64,000 bases of DNA from Pseudomonas mosselii (GTDB lineage Bacteria > Pseudomonadota > Gammaproteobacteria > Pseudomonadales > Pseudomonadaceae): NCBI RefSeq assembly GCF_019823065.1, contig NZ_CP081966.1, positions 124,001 through 188,000 on the forward strand, in the 5' to 3' direction. Below are positions 1 to 8,631 of this stretch, in pieces. Within the stretch, counting starts at the first letter, position 1; each line of letters begins with the position of its first letter. The notes under the pieces were generated by a model. It made no database searches. It was not told where the DNA came from and saw only the letters and a list, made by a program, of their open reading frames with translations. A program made the position numbers and the translations under genes.

Positions 1-388
1 CGCGTTCTTTGATAACAATGCGCGCGCTATCACTACCCCTGAGCAGATAAAATTCTTCGCTCGAGTCTTTATAGACATCCAGGTCGCCGATGCTTCGGAT
101 GTAAGAGGCCCCGTCAAGCATGCGATCTAACCGATGCGTCGAGTCGACATGGTATAGAAGGAGGTGAATGGTCTCCCCCCGCCATGCCGAGTCAACGACT
201 TTACCTTCCGGATAGCTGAGGCGCATCGGGATGATGGGCCCATCAATATACGAGATCGTACGGCATTCAGCCTCTGACAGATTCAACTCGTAGACGGCGT
301 TGTTACGAGTGTCACGAAACGTACAGGCGATGCTGGCACTGGAAAACAGATACAAGAAAACTATTGGGATTAATCGAGCCGGCGTCAT
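1..388 (-). CDS. Hypothetical secreted or lipoprotein, 3' end cut by window edge
   Basis: An open frame with no stop runs on the minus strand from an ATG at 388 to the left edge (129 codons visible). The product begins with a basic residue and a hydrophobic stretch (IPIVFLYLFSSASIAC) that reads as a signal peptide; the Cys at about residue 22 could be a lipobox Cys, though Ser at -3 is unusual. The rest is polar with no motif I recognise. It lies 90 bases downstream of the HlyD-like gene on the same strand, so it may belong to the type I secretion operon. GC content is lower than in neighbours, which fits recent acquisition. Function unknown. Confidence 0.6.
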   Translation of the reverse strand, partial: MTPARLIPIVFLYLFSSASIACTFRDTRNNAVYELNLSEAECRTISYIDGPIIPMRLSYPEGKVVDSAWRGETIHLLLYHVDSTHRLDRMLDGASYIRSIGDLDVYKDSSEEFYLLRGSDSARIVIKER

Positions 389-478
389 TGGAGTGATTCC
401 TGGGTTGCCATATTCGGCGTACTTGGATGTTTAATGGATGTGCTCGAATTCTGGATAAGCCAGCCCAGGTCTCAAGCG

Positions 479-1894
479 TTATCGTTCCCGCAAACTTTCT
501 TGCGCATGCTGTTGCAACGGACTCAGGAAGTAATCGATCACCGTCCGCTGATCGGTCTTGATCTCGGCGCTCACCGCCATGCCCGGCGTCAGCGCCACGG
601 CCTGGCCGTTGACCTGCAGGTGGTCGCTGGCCAGGCGGATGCGGCTGCTGTACACCAACCCGCGGCGTTCGTCCTCGATGGCGTCGCGTGACACGCTCAG
701 CACTTCGCCCTGTACCGTGCCGTAGCGGGTGTAGGTGAAGGTCTCGACCTTGACCGTGACTGCCTGCCCGACCTGGACGAAGCCGACGTCCTTGTTCTCC
801 AGCAGTGCCTCGACCTCCACCGGCTGGTCACCGGGCACGATGACCATCAACGCCTGGGCCGGGGTGACCACGCCGCCGACGGTGTGCACCGCCAGCTGCT
901 GGACGGTGCCGTCGACCGGGGCCAGCAGCTGGGTGCGGGCTTCCTGGTAGCGCGCCTTGGCCAGTTCCTGGCGCAGGCTGGCGACCTTCTGCCCGGCGGT
1001 CTGCTGCAGGTCGAGCAGGCTGCGCCGGGCCTGGGCCACCACGCCCTCGCGGCGGCGGCGGGCCTCGGACTGCGCGGCGGTCGACTGCAGCACGCTGGCT
1101 TGCTGCACCTGCAGCTGGCGCTCCAGGTCGAGGCGGGCCTGTTCCTTGTCGAGGTATTCGTGGCGGGCCACGTACTGCTGCTCCAGCAGGTTCTGGTAGT
1201 CCCGGGCCAGCTGCGTGGCGATCGGCAGGGTCTTGCGCAGGCTCGCCACCTGCACCTGTGCGGCCTGGATCTCGGCGCCGCGCTGCTGGATCTCGGCATC
1301 GACCTGGTCGAGGTTGTTGCGGTATTCCTGGTACTGCCCCTGCAGCCAGCGTTCGGCATCCTGCACCTGTTGCGCGTCGGCGTGCTCGATGTCGCCTTGC
1401 AACCCCTGCGGTGGCTGGCCGCTGGCGATGGCCTGGAGCATCGCGCTGCTGCGCGCCACGTCGATGCGCGCGGCCAGCAGTTCGCTTTCGCTGCGACGCA
1501 CATCGGCGTCGGCGGTGGTCGGGTCGAGTTCGAGCAGCAACTCGCCAGCCTTCACGCGCTGGCCATCGCTGACGTGGATGGCCTTGACCACCGCGGTCTC
1601 GCTGGGCTGGACCAGCTTGGTGCGCCCGCTCGGCACCACCTTGCCCGAGGCCACCGCGACCACGTCGATATGACCGAGGCAGGCCCACAGCAGGGCCAGG
1701 GCGGCAAAGCCCATGATGCTCCAGACGAACACCCGCGGCGCCGGGTGCGGTGGACGCTCTTGCAGGGCCAGGGCGGCGGGCAGGAACTCGATTTCGTGGG
1801 CGGCGCGCAGGGGCGCGTCGAGCGCCTTGCGTTGGCGCCAGGCGTGCTGCCAGGCCTCGCGGTAGCGCTGCCAGAGGCTGGAATAGGCGGACAT
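479..1894 (-). CDS. HlyD-family periplasmic adaptor of a type I secretion system
   Basis: Membrane-fusion subunit linking an inner-membrane ABC exporter to an outer-membrane TolC channel. The 471-residue product starts at an ATG preceded by AAGGAGAG; the open frame extends 50 codons further, but that part overlaps the upstream gene and reads as out-of-frame sequence. Residues ~55-74 form the single membrane anchor, followed by a lipoyl-like half (VKAIHVSDGQRVKAGELLLELD), a long Gln/Ala/Arg-rich coiled coil (~130-310), and the C-terminal barrel with the HlyD signature region GMAVSAEIKTDQRTV near residue 445. It follows the ABC exporter gene by 31 bases on the same strand. Length is typical of HlyD/LapC-type adaptors. 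Substrate unknown. Confidence 0.92.
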   Translation of the reverse strand: MSAYSSLWQRYREAWQHAWRQRKALDAPLRAAHEIEFLPAALALQERPPHPAPRVFVWSIMGFAALALLWACLGHIDVVAVASGKVVPSGRTKLVQPSETAVVKAIHVSDGQRVKAGELLLELDPTTADADVRRSESELLAARIDVARSSAMLQAIASGQPPQGLQGDIEHADAQQVQDAERWLQGQYQEYRNNLDQVDAEIQQRGAEIQAAQVQVASLRKTLPIATQLARDYQNLLEQQYVARHEYLDKEQARLDLERQLQVQQASVLQSTAAQSEARRRREGVVAQARRSLLDLQQTAGQKVASLRQELAKARYQEARTQLLAPVDGTVQQLAVHTVGGVVTPAQALMVIVPGDQPVEVEALLENKDVGFVQVGQAVTVKVETFTYTRYGTVQGEVLSVSRDAIEDERRGLVYSSRIRLASDHLQVNGQAVALTPGMAVSAEIKTDQRTVIDYFLSPLQQHAQESLRER

Positions 1895-1925
1895 GGCCTC
1901 TCCTTGGTATGAGGTGGTGAGAGGA

Positions 1926-4052
1926 TCAGCCCTGTTGCAGGCGGTGCAGCCTGGCGTAGTGCCCGGCCTGGTGCGCGAGCAGTTCGGCGTGGCTGCCTTG
2001 TTCGACGATCTGCCCACGGTCCACCACGACGATGCGGTTGGCATCGCGCACGGCGGACAGGCGGTGGGCGATGATGATCACCGTGCGCCCCTGGCAGATC
2101 GAACGCATGTTCTGCTGGATGATGCGTTCGGACTCGTAGTCCAGCGCGCTGGTGGCTTCGTCGAAGATCAGGATGCGCGGGTCGCCGATCAGCGCCCGGG
2201 CAATGGCGATGCGCTGGCGTTGCCCGCCCGAGAGCGAGGCGCCGTGCTCGCCCACCATCGTGTCGTAGCCTTCGGCGAGTTCGAGGATGAAGTCGTGGGC
2301 ACCGGCCAGGCGCGCCGCCTGCATCACGTTTTCCAACGGGGTGCCGGGGTCGGCCAGGGCGATGTTCTCGCGGATGCTGCGGTTGAACAGCAGGTTGTCC
2401 TGCTGCACCACGCCGATCTGTCGGCGCAGCGAGGACGCATCGGCCAGGGCCAGGTCCATACCGTCGACCAGCACCCGGCCGCGTTCGGGCACATACAGCC
2501 GCTGCAGCAGGCGGGTCAGGGTGCTCTTGCCGGAGCCGGAGCGGCCGACCACGCCGATCACTTCGCCCGGCGCGATACGCAGGCTGACCCCGCGCAAGAT
2601 CTCCGAGCCGTCGGCACGGTAGCGGAAATGCACCTGGTCGAACTCGATGCCACCTTGCAACGGCGGCAGTGCGCTGCGGGCCGAGGACGACAGTTCGGTG
2701 CGGGTATTGAGGATGTCGCCCAGGCGCTGCACCGACACGCCGGTCTGCTGGAAGCTGGTCCACAGCTGGGCCAGGCGCATGATCGGCTGGGCCACGCGCC
2801 CGGCCAGCATGTTGAAGGCGATCAGCTCGCCGACCGTGAGCTGGCCGTCGATCACCAGGCGTGCGCCGAGCCAGAGGGTGGCGACGGTCACCAGCTTGCC
2901 GATCAGGCCGACGCTTTCGTTGGCCAGGGTCGACAGGGTCTGGGTCTTGAAGCCCGCGGCGACATAGGCCGCCAGCTGGTTGTCCCAGCGCCGCAGGACT
3001 TGCGGCTCGACGGCCATCGACTTGAGGGTGTCGATGCCGTTGACCGTCTCGACCAGGAACGCCTGGTTCTCGGCGCCACGGTTGAAGCTGTCCTGCAGGC
3101 GCTGGCGCAGCACCGGTGTGATCAGCAGCGAAACCAGCGCGTAGAGCGGCAGCGAAGCCACCACCACCAAGGTCAGCCAGCCGCTGTAGTAGAACATCAC
3201 GGCGATGAACACCACTGAGAACAACACGTCCATCACCAGGGTGATGGCGTTGCCGGTGAGGAAGTTGCGGATGTTCTCCAGCTCGCGCACCCGCGCCACC
3301 GAGTCGCCGACCCGGCGCGCCTGGAAGTAGGCCAGCGGCAGGTGGATCAGGTGGTGGAACAGGCGTGAGCCCAGTTCGACGTCGATGCGGCTGGCGGTGT
3401 GGGCGAAGACGAAGCTGCGCAGGCCGCTCAAGGCAGTTTCGAACAGCATGATGCCGAGCAGGCCGATGGCGATCACGTCCAGGGTGGTCAGGCCGTGGTG
3501 CACCAGGACCTTGTCCATCACCACCTGGAAGAACAGCGGTGTCAGCAGGGCGAAGATCTGCAGCACGAAGGACACCAGGGTCACTTCGCCGAGCAGCTTG
3601 CGGTGCTTGACGATGGCCGGGATGAACCAGGTGAAATCGAAGCGCGAGGACTCGCCGGGGGCCATTGCTTCGCTGCGCACCAGCAGCAACTCGCCGCTCC
3701 AGCGTTGCTCGAGGGTGGCCAGGTCGATGACCTCGGGTCGCTCGGCACGCGGATCCTGGATCAGCACCTTGGCCTGGTCCATGCGGGCGATGATGAAGAA
3801 ACCGCCCTCACGGTCGGCGGCAATCGCCGGCAGTGGCGTCTGCGCCAGGCGCTCTGCGCGGGTCTCGACGCGTTTTGCCTTGAGGCCAAGTTTGCGCGAA
3901 GCCAGCAGCAGCTGCGGGATAGCGAAGGCTTGCTGGCCATCGGTGAATTCGTGGGCCAACTGTTCGCTGGAGGCTGCCACACTGTGGAAACGGGCCAGCA
4001 TCAGCAGGCAGATCAGCCCGGTGTCCGGGGTGCCTGTTTGGTGTTCACTCAT
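1926..4052 (-). CDS. Type I secretion ABC exporter with degenerate C39 domain (HlyB/LapB type)
   Basis: Inner-membrane ATPase-permease of 708 residues. Domain order: an N-terminal C39 peptidase-like domain (~1-130), six membrane segments (~150-440), then the nucleotide-binding domain with Walker A GRSGSGKST (~503-511), signature LSGGQ (~607-611) and Walker B ILIFDE (~627-632). The peptidase motif that normally reads DCG reads DTG at residues 10-12, so the catalytic Cys is lost; in HlyB-like exporters such a domain binds the substrate instead of cutting a leader. This suggests an RTX- or adhesin-type substrate with a C-terminal signal, not a double-glycine leader peptide. Middle gene of the TolC-ABC-HlyD operon. 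Confidence 0.94.
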   Translation of the reverse strand: MSEHQTGTPDTGLICLLMLARFHSVAASSEQLAHEFTDGQQAFAIPQLLLASRKLGLKAKRVETRAERLAQTPLPAIAADREGGFFIIARMDQAKVLIQDPRAERPEVIDLATLEQRWSGELLLVRSEAMAPGESSRFDFTWFIPAIVKHRKLLGEVTLVSFVLQIFALLTPLFFQVVMDKVLVHHGLTTLDVIAIGLLGIMLFETALSGLRSFVFAHTASRIDVELGSRLFHHLIHLPLAYFQARRVGDSVARVRELENIRNFLTGNAITLVMDVLFSVVFIAVMFYYSGWLTLVVVASLPLYALVSLLITPVLRQRLQDSFNRGAENQAFLVETVNGIDTLKSMAVEPQVLRRWDNQLAAYVAAGFKTQTLSTLANESVGLIGKLVTVATLWLGARLVIDGQLTVGELIAFNMLAGRVAQPIMRLAQLWTSFQQTGVSVQRLGDILNTRTELSSSARSALPPLQGGIEFDQVHFRYRADGSEILRGVSLRIAPGEVIGVVGRSGSGKSTLTRLLQRLYVPERGRVLVDGMDLALADASSLRRQIGVVQQDNLLFNRSIRENIALADPGTPLENVMQAARLAGAHDFILELAEGYDTMVGEHGASLSGGQRQRIAIARALIGDPRILIFDEATSALDYESERIIQQNMRSICQGRTVIIIAHRLSAVRDANRIVVVDRGQIVEQGSHAELLAHQAGHYARLHRLQQG

Positions 4053-4089
4053 AACGCGTCCATGCAGGCTGGTATGGCCTGGTAAAGCT

Positions 4090-4154
4090 ACCTATTTCAA
4101 TAGGTTAGCGAAGTTCCGCAAAACTTTGTAATCATTTTGCCATCATCAGATGAT
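4090..4154. promoter_or_regulatory. Two perfect dyads in the TolC-ABC gap
   Basis: The 121-base AT-rich gap between the TolC-like and ABC exporter genes holds ACCTATT-TC-AATAGGT (4090-4105) and ATCATC-A-GATGAT (4142-4154), both perfect. The first lies about 40 bases upstream of the exporter ATG. Neither is followed by a T-run on the minus strand, so operator or RNA-structure roles are more likely than termination. Function is inferred only. Confidence 0.35.
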
Positions 4155-4173
4155 TGTTATTTCATTCGACTGT

Positions 4174-5589
4174 TTAACCGGCGACAGGCCGCCTGGCCTC
4201 TGGCGGCAGGAAGTCGCGATCCGGGTCGTAGTCCCGGCTCAAGTAGTGGGACAGCTCAAGCAGGTCCTGGGGGGCCAGGCTGCCGGCGGCCTGCTTGAGC
4301 TTCAGCGAGTCGATGATGTAGTCGTAGCGGGCGTCGTTGTATTCGCGCACGGCACGGTACAACTGGCGTTCGGCATTGAGCACATCAGCGGTGTTGCGTG
4401 AGCCGAGTGCCCTGCCCACCAGGTTGGCCTTGAGCGACGCCTGGCTGGAGCGGATGCTTTGCTGGCGGGCCTGGACCTGTTCCACATCGGCGTTGACCGC
4501 GCGGTGCAGGTTGCGGGTCTGCAGCACCACCTCGCGGCGGCGATCCTCATGTTCGTCTTCGCTCTGGGCCAGGCGTTCGCCTGCCTCACGGACCTGCGAG
4601 CTGGTCAATCCACCTGCGTACAGTGGAATGTTCAGCTCCAGCCCCAAGGTGCACTGCGCAATGTCGTCGCGGTAGCCGTTGCGGCCGAAGTCGGTCGGGT
4701 TGCTGTAGCCGAAACGGTCGTTGTCGCCCTTGCGATAGGACGCGACGGCATCCAGGGTGGGAGCATGTCCGGCCTTGCGTTGGCGATTGGCCTGCATGGC
4801 GGCATCAACGGCGTGTCCGCTGGACAGCAGGCTGAGGTTGCTCTGCACCGCCTGCTCGACCCAGGTGCTGGCATCGTTGGGCACCGGCGCCTGGACCGGC
4901 AGCTGGTGGGCGATGCCGGCGATCTGCGCATAGTCCTGGCGGGTCAGGCGGTACAGCGTCTCGAAGGCGTCGTCGACCTTGCGTTGCGCCAGTTGGCGGT
5001 TGGCGCTGGCGTTGTCGTAGGCTGCCTGGGCATCGAGCACATCGGTGATGCTGGAGGCGCCGTTGGCCAGACGTCCCTGGGCCTGTTCCTGCTGGCGCTT
5101 GAGGGCCTTGGCTTCGGCCTTGGCCGCGGCCAGCGCATCGAGCGCGCGCAGGGTATCGAAGTAGGCCTCTGCGGTTTGCAGGATGAGCGACTGTTCCTTT
5201 GCGGCGAGGTCCAGGCCGGCTTGCGCCGTACCGGCCTCGGCGGCCTTGAGGGCGTACCAGCGATCCAGGCGCAGCAGCGGTTGGTTGAGGTTGGCCTGGT
5301 AGACCATGCCGCTGCGGGTACGGGTGAGCGCGGGCTCGTCGCGCTGCAGGCGGGTGCTTTCGAAGGTGGCGCCGGCATTGAGGGTTGGCAGCAGCCCCGC
5401 CCGTGCTTGCGGCACGCGTTCGCTGAGTGCCTGGAACTCGTGGCGGGCGGCGCTCAGACGCGCATCCTGTTCGACGGCGTGTTGATAGACCTGCAGCAGT
5501 TCGGCGCGTTGCGGCTCGGCAAGCAATGGCGTGCACAAGATCAGGCCTGCCAGGAAGGTGGTGTGGATCAAGGTATTGCGGAGGCGCAT
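4174..5589 (-). CDS. TolC-family outer-membrane protein of the type I secretion system
   Basis: Outer-membrane channel subunit. The 471-residue form starts at an ATG at 5589 and begins MRLRNTLIHTTFLAGLILCT, a clear signal peptide with cleavage after LLA. An upstream in-frame ATG at 5625 would add 12 residues in front of the signal and is less likely. The product shows two OEP-type repeats rich in Ala, Gln and Leu, with the usual pattern of long helices and conserved Asn-Gln-Pro and IPLYAGG segments (LNIPLYAGGLTSSQVREAGE). It is the first gene of the minus-strand operon with the ABC exporter and HlyD-like adaptor, which marks it as the dedicated channel and not a general efflux TolC. Confidence 0.9.
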   Translation of the reverse strand: MRLRNTLIHTTFLAGLILCTPLLAEPQRAELLQVYQHAVEQDARLSAARHEFQALSERVPQARAGLLPTLNAGATFESTRLQRDEPALTRTRSGMVYQANLNQPLLRLDRWYALKAAEAGTAQAGLDLAAKEQSLILQTAEAYFDTLRALDALAAAKAEAKALKRQQEQAQGRLANGASSITDVLDAQAAYDNASANRQLAQRKVDDAFETLYRLTRQDYAQIAGIAHQLPVQAPVPNDASTWVEQAVQSNLSLLSSGHAVDAAMQANRQRKAGHAPTLDAVASYRKGDNDRFGYSNPTDFGRNGYRDDIAQCTLGLELNIPLYAGGLTSSQVREAGERLAQSEDEHEDRRREVVLQTRNLHRAVNADVEQVQARQQSIRSSQASLKANLVGRALGSRNTADVLNAERQLYRAVREYNDARYDYIIDSLKLKQAAGSLAPQDLLELSHYLSRDYDPDRDFLPPEARRPVAG

Positions 5590-5848
5590 GACGGTCCGTG
5601 TCTGGCGGTGACGAAGGACGCGCATCCTATACTGGCGAAGTGCCTCTAAAAAATCGGAAGAGCGACATGAATGTTGTCAGAAAGCTCGCAGTAGAGCGTC
5701 TCCTTGGGTTTTTGACTGCATTTCCCACGCGGCTAGGCGCCTGGCACGGCATGCACTGCATCAGCGCAACTAAAACAACCCTGTAATTTCACTCATGACC
5801 CTTGGCATCTGATGCTTTTTTGCTATTATCCAGCACTCCCCTCGCTCA

Positions 5849-5868
5849 TCTAGAACGCCCGTTCTAGA
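5849..5868. promoter_or_regulatory. Perfect 9-bp dyad, candidate operator
   Basis: TCTAGAACG-CC-CGTTCTAGA is a perfect 9-bp inverted repeat with a 2-bp spacer. It lies in the 441-base intergenic region between the divergently transcribed TolC-like gene and the carbonic anhydrase gene. The size and symmetry fit a homodimeric repressor site. I do not recognise the regulator. Confidence 0.5.
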
Positions 5869-5878
5869 GCCTGCGCAA

Positions 5879-5898
5879 TTAAGTTTCAGTTAAGTTTC
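5879..5898 (+). promoter_or_regulatory. Direct repeat TTAAGTTTC with 11-bp period
   Basis: TTAAGTTTC occurs at 5879-5887 and again at 5890-5898, one helical turn apart. Direct repeats with an 11-bp period are the usual form of OmpR/PhoB-family response-regulator sites. Together with the dyad 11 bases to the left it makes this divergent intergenic region a likely control point for the secretion operon, the carbonic anhydrase gene, or both. The rest of 5590-6030 shows no gene I can support. Confidence 0.4.
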
Positions 5899-6030
5899 CT
5901 ACGCTAGCGTGAGTCATGAGTCAGCAGTGACTGTGATTATTTACCCGTGCGCGTCATCTAAATCCCCGCGTCACCCCAATCTTTCCCCGGTAACATGGCA
6001 TTCACTTTCAAACCGTCAAGAGGATGAATC

Positions 6031-6750
6031 ATGCCCGTCAAGGACCCATCCAAGGTTGTCCCGGCCGCACCCGCCGAAAGCGCCGATGCCGCCCTCAAGC
6101 ATATCGTCGACGGCTTCCTGCGGTTCCACACCGAAGTCTTCCCCGAGCAGCAAGAGCTGTTCAAGAAACTGGCCACCGCGCAGAAGCCGCGCGCCATGTT
6201 CATCACCTGCGCCGACTCGCGCATCGTGCCTGAGCTGATTACCCAGAGCTCGCCGGGCGACCTGTTCGTCACCCGTAACGTCGGCAACGTCGTGCCGCCG
6301 TATGGCCAGATGAACGGCGGTGTGTCGAGCGCCATTGAATACGCGGTGCTGGCGCTGGGCGTGCACCACATCATCGTCTGCGGTCATTCCGACTGCGGCG
6401 CCATGCGCGCGGTGCTCAACCCACAGTCGCTGAGCAAGATGCCGACCGTTTCCGCCTGGTTGCGCCATGCCGAAGTGGCGCGGACCGTGATCGAGGACAA
6501 CTGCTCCTGCGGCAGCGAGCACGAAAGCATGCAGTTGGTGACCAAGGAAAACGTCATCGCCCAGCTGCACCACCTGCGTACCCATCCGTCGGTCGCTTCG
6601 CGCCTGGCCGCCGGACAGCTGCACATCCATGGCTGGATCTACGACATCGAAACCAGCCAGATCGAAGCCTACGATGCCGCCAGCGATCGCTTCCTGCCGC
6701 TGACCGCCGGCGAGCCGATCCCCTCTGCCACACCGAGAGGCCGCTACTAA
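6031..6750 (+). CDS. Beta-class carbonic anhydrase
   Basis: Interconverts CO2 and bicarbonate in the cytoplasm. The 239-residue product has the beta-class zinc ligands Cys60 and Asp62 (CADSR), His119 and Cys122 (HSDCG), and the conserved TRNVGN and SSAIEYAV segments, so it should be active. Start: ATG preceded by AAGAGGA. The next gene, 188 bases downstream, encodes a SulP transporter, an arrangement seen with bicarbonate uptake. A stable hairpin lies between the two genes near 6783-6810, so they may be partly separate transcription units. Confidence 0.95.
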   Translation: MPVKDPSKVVPAAPAESADAALKHIVDGFLRFHTEVFPEQQELFKKLATAQKPRAMFITCADSRIVPELITQSSPGDLFVTRNVGNVVPPYGQMNGGVSSAIEYAVLALGVHHIIVCGHSDCGAMRAVLNPQSLSKMPTVSAWLRHAEVARTVIEDNCSCGSEHESMQLVTKENVIAQLHHLRTHPSVASRLAAGQLHIHGWIYDIETSQIEAYDAASDRFLPLTAGEPIPSATPRGRY

Positions 6751-6938
6751 GCGACCCGAACACGCTGAACAAGCCTTGATTGCCGGCTGCACCCGACGGG
6801 TGCGGCGCGGCCTTCGCCTGCCTTGAATCTCCCTGAATGCCTTGCCGGCAGACCTGCTGGCGGCTCGCGCCTGCGCGTCATTCAGGGTTCCCCGTGCTGG
6901 CGGCCAGCGGAATGGCCGTGAATCTAGAAAGGAGCTAC

Positions 6939-8474
6939 ATGGTGAACATGACACAGATAAAGGCGGCCCTGCCGCGCGAGTTGCTGGCTTCGGTGGTGGT
7001 TTTCCTGGTCGCCCTGCCGTTGTGCATGGGCATTGCCATCGCCTCGGGCATGCCACCGGCCAAAGGACTGATCACCGGCATCATTGGCGGTATCGTGGTG
7101 GGTTTTCTTGCCGGCTCGCCATTGCAGGTCAGCGGCCCGGCGGCGGGGCTGGCAGTGCTGGTGTTCGAACTGGTGCGCCAGCATGGCGTGGCGATGCTCG
7201 GGCCGATCCTGCTGCTGGCCGGCCTGCTGCAACTGCTGGCCGGGCGCCTACGCCTGGGCTGTTGGTTCCGGGTCACGGCGCCGGCGGTGGTGTACGGCAT
7301 GCTCGCCGGGATCGGCGTGCTGATCGTGCTATCCCAGGTGCATGTGATGTTCGACACGGCGCCACAACCCTCGGGCGTGGACAACCTGCTGGGCTTCCCG
7401 GCGACGCTGGCTTCGGCCCTGCCGCTGGAAAGCGCGGGCAACGGCTGGCAAGCCGGCGCGCTCGGGCTGGGCACGATCGCCATCATGTGGGGCTGGGAGC
7501 GCCTGCGCCCGCAGCGGCTGCGCTTCATCCCCGGTGCCCTGCTTGGGGTGGCGACGATGACGGCCGTCAGCCTGTGGCTGGCGCTGCCGGTTAACCGCGT
7601 TCAGGTGCCGGCCGATCTGTCCGAGGCCATCGACTGGTTGCGTCCGGATGACCTGCTCAAGTTGGCCGACCCGACCCTGCTGGTGGCGGCTTTCGCCCTG
7701 GCCTTCATCGCCAGTGCCGAGACCTTGCTGTCCGCCGCAGCCGTCGACCGCATGCACAGCGGCCAGCGTTCGGACTTCGACCGTGAGTTGTCGGCGCAAG
7801 GTGTTGGCAACATGCTCTGCGGGGTGCTTGGTGCGCTGCCGATGACCGGGGTGATCGTGCGCAGCTCGGCCAACGTCCAGGCCGGCGCGCAGACACGGGC
7901 CTCGGCGATCTTCCACGGTATCTGGCTGCTGGCCTTCGTGGTGGCGCTGAGCAGCGTGCTGCAGCAGATCCCGGTGGCCAGCCTGGCTGGGGTGTTGGTC
8001 TATACCGGCGTCAAGCTGGTGGACTTCAGGGCGTTCCGTGGTCTTGGCCGCTATGGACGGATGCCGATGTTCACCTATGCGGCGACTGCACTGGCAATCA
8101 TCTTTACTGACCTGTTGACCGGCGTGTTGCTGGGCTTTGCCCTCACCCTGCTGAAGCTGGCGTTCAAGGCGGCGCGTTTGAAGATCAACCTGGTGGCGCT
8201 GGACGTGCCGGGGCACATGGAGCTGCGCCTGAGCGGGGCGGCGACCTTCCTCAAGGTGCCGGCGCTGACCCAGGTGCTGGACACGGTACCGGAAGGGACC
8301 ACGTTGCATGTGCCGCTGGGCAACCTGAATTATATCGACCATTCCTGCCTGGAACTGCTGGAGGACTGGGGGCGCAGTGGCGCGGCCAAGGGCTCGCGGC
8401 TGGTGCTGGAGCAGCGGCGTTTGAAGCGGCGGGTCGAGGGACGGCTGCGGACTACGGCGGGGGTTGGGGCCTAG
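6939..8474 (+). CDS. SulP-family anion transporter, probably bicarbonate or sulfate
   Basis: Inner-membrane anion transporter of 511 residues with about 11-12 membrane segments. The N-terminal transport core contains ASGMPPAKGLITGIIGG and PMTGVIVRSSANVQAG, both typical of SulP. The C-terminal ~70 residues look like a reduced STAS domain (LDTVPEGTTLHVPLGNLNYI). The ATG at 6939 was chosen because AAAGGAG stands just upstream; the frame is open 34 codons further but without a ribosome site. SulP members next to carbonic anhydrase genes generally carry bicarbonate, which I infer here; sulfate remains possible. Confidence 0.9.
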   Translation: MVNMTQIKAALPRELLASVVVFLVALPLCMGIAIASGMPPAKGLITGIIGGIVVGFLAGSPLQVSGPAAGLAVLVFELVRQHGVAMLGPILLLAGLLQLLAGRLRLGCWFRVTAPAVVYGMLAGIGVLIVLSQVHVMFDTAPQPSGVDNLLGFPATLASALPLESAGNGWQAGALGLGTIAIMWGWERLRPQRLRFIPGALLGVATMTAVSLWLALPVNRVQVPADLSEAIDWLRPDDLLKLADPTLLVAAFALAFIASAETLLSAAAVDRMHSGQRSDFDRELSAQGVGNMLCGVLGALPMTGVIVRSSANVQAGAQTRASAIFHGIWLLAFVVALSSVLQQIPVASLAGVLVYTGVKLVDFRAFRGLGRYGRMPMFTYAATALAIIFTDLLTGVLLGFALTLLKLAFKAARLKINLVALDVPGHMELRLSGAATFLKVPALTQVLDTVPEGTTLHVPLGNLNYIDHSCLELLEDWGRSGAAKGSRLVLEQRRLKRRVEGRLRTTAGVGA

Positions 8475-8492
8475 TCTGATCTGAGGATCCTG

Positions 8493-8612
8493 GGGCTGCT
8501 GCGCAGCCCTTTCGCGACACAAGGCCGCTCCCACAGATACAGCGCAGAAATTGAATCATGCACTGAACCTGTGGGAGCGGCCTTGTGTCGCGAAAGGGCC
8601 GCAAAGCGGCCC
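8493..8612. repeat. REP-type inverted repeat pair
   Basis: Two ~43-base arms (8493-8535 and 8570-8612) are near-perfect inverted copies of each other, with core GCGACACAAGGCCGCTCCCACA. They fill the junction between the convergent SulP gene and the 213-residue protein gene. A very similar pair in the same arrangement is found at 38012-38123. Such elements are typical Pseudomonas extragenic palindromes and can act as bidirectional terminators. Confidence 0.85.
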
Positions 8613-8631
8613 CGGCAATTTTGAGGTTTGC

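Noticed and set aside
1926..4052. Bacteriocin exporter with leader peptidase
   Set aside because: The C39 domain lacks its catalytic Cys (DTG instead of DCG), which fits HlyB-like exporters.
5598..5786. 62-codon frame upstream of carbonic anhydrase
   Set aside because: Starts inside the signal-peptide region of the opposite gene; weak start, no family features. A shorter frame from 5667 is possible but unsupported.
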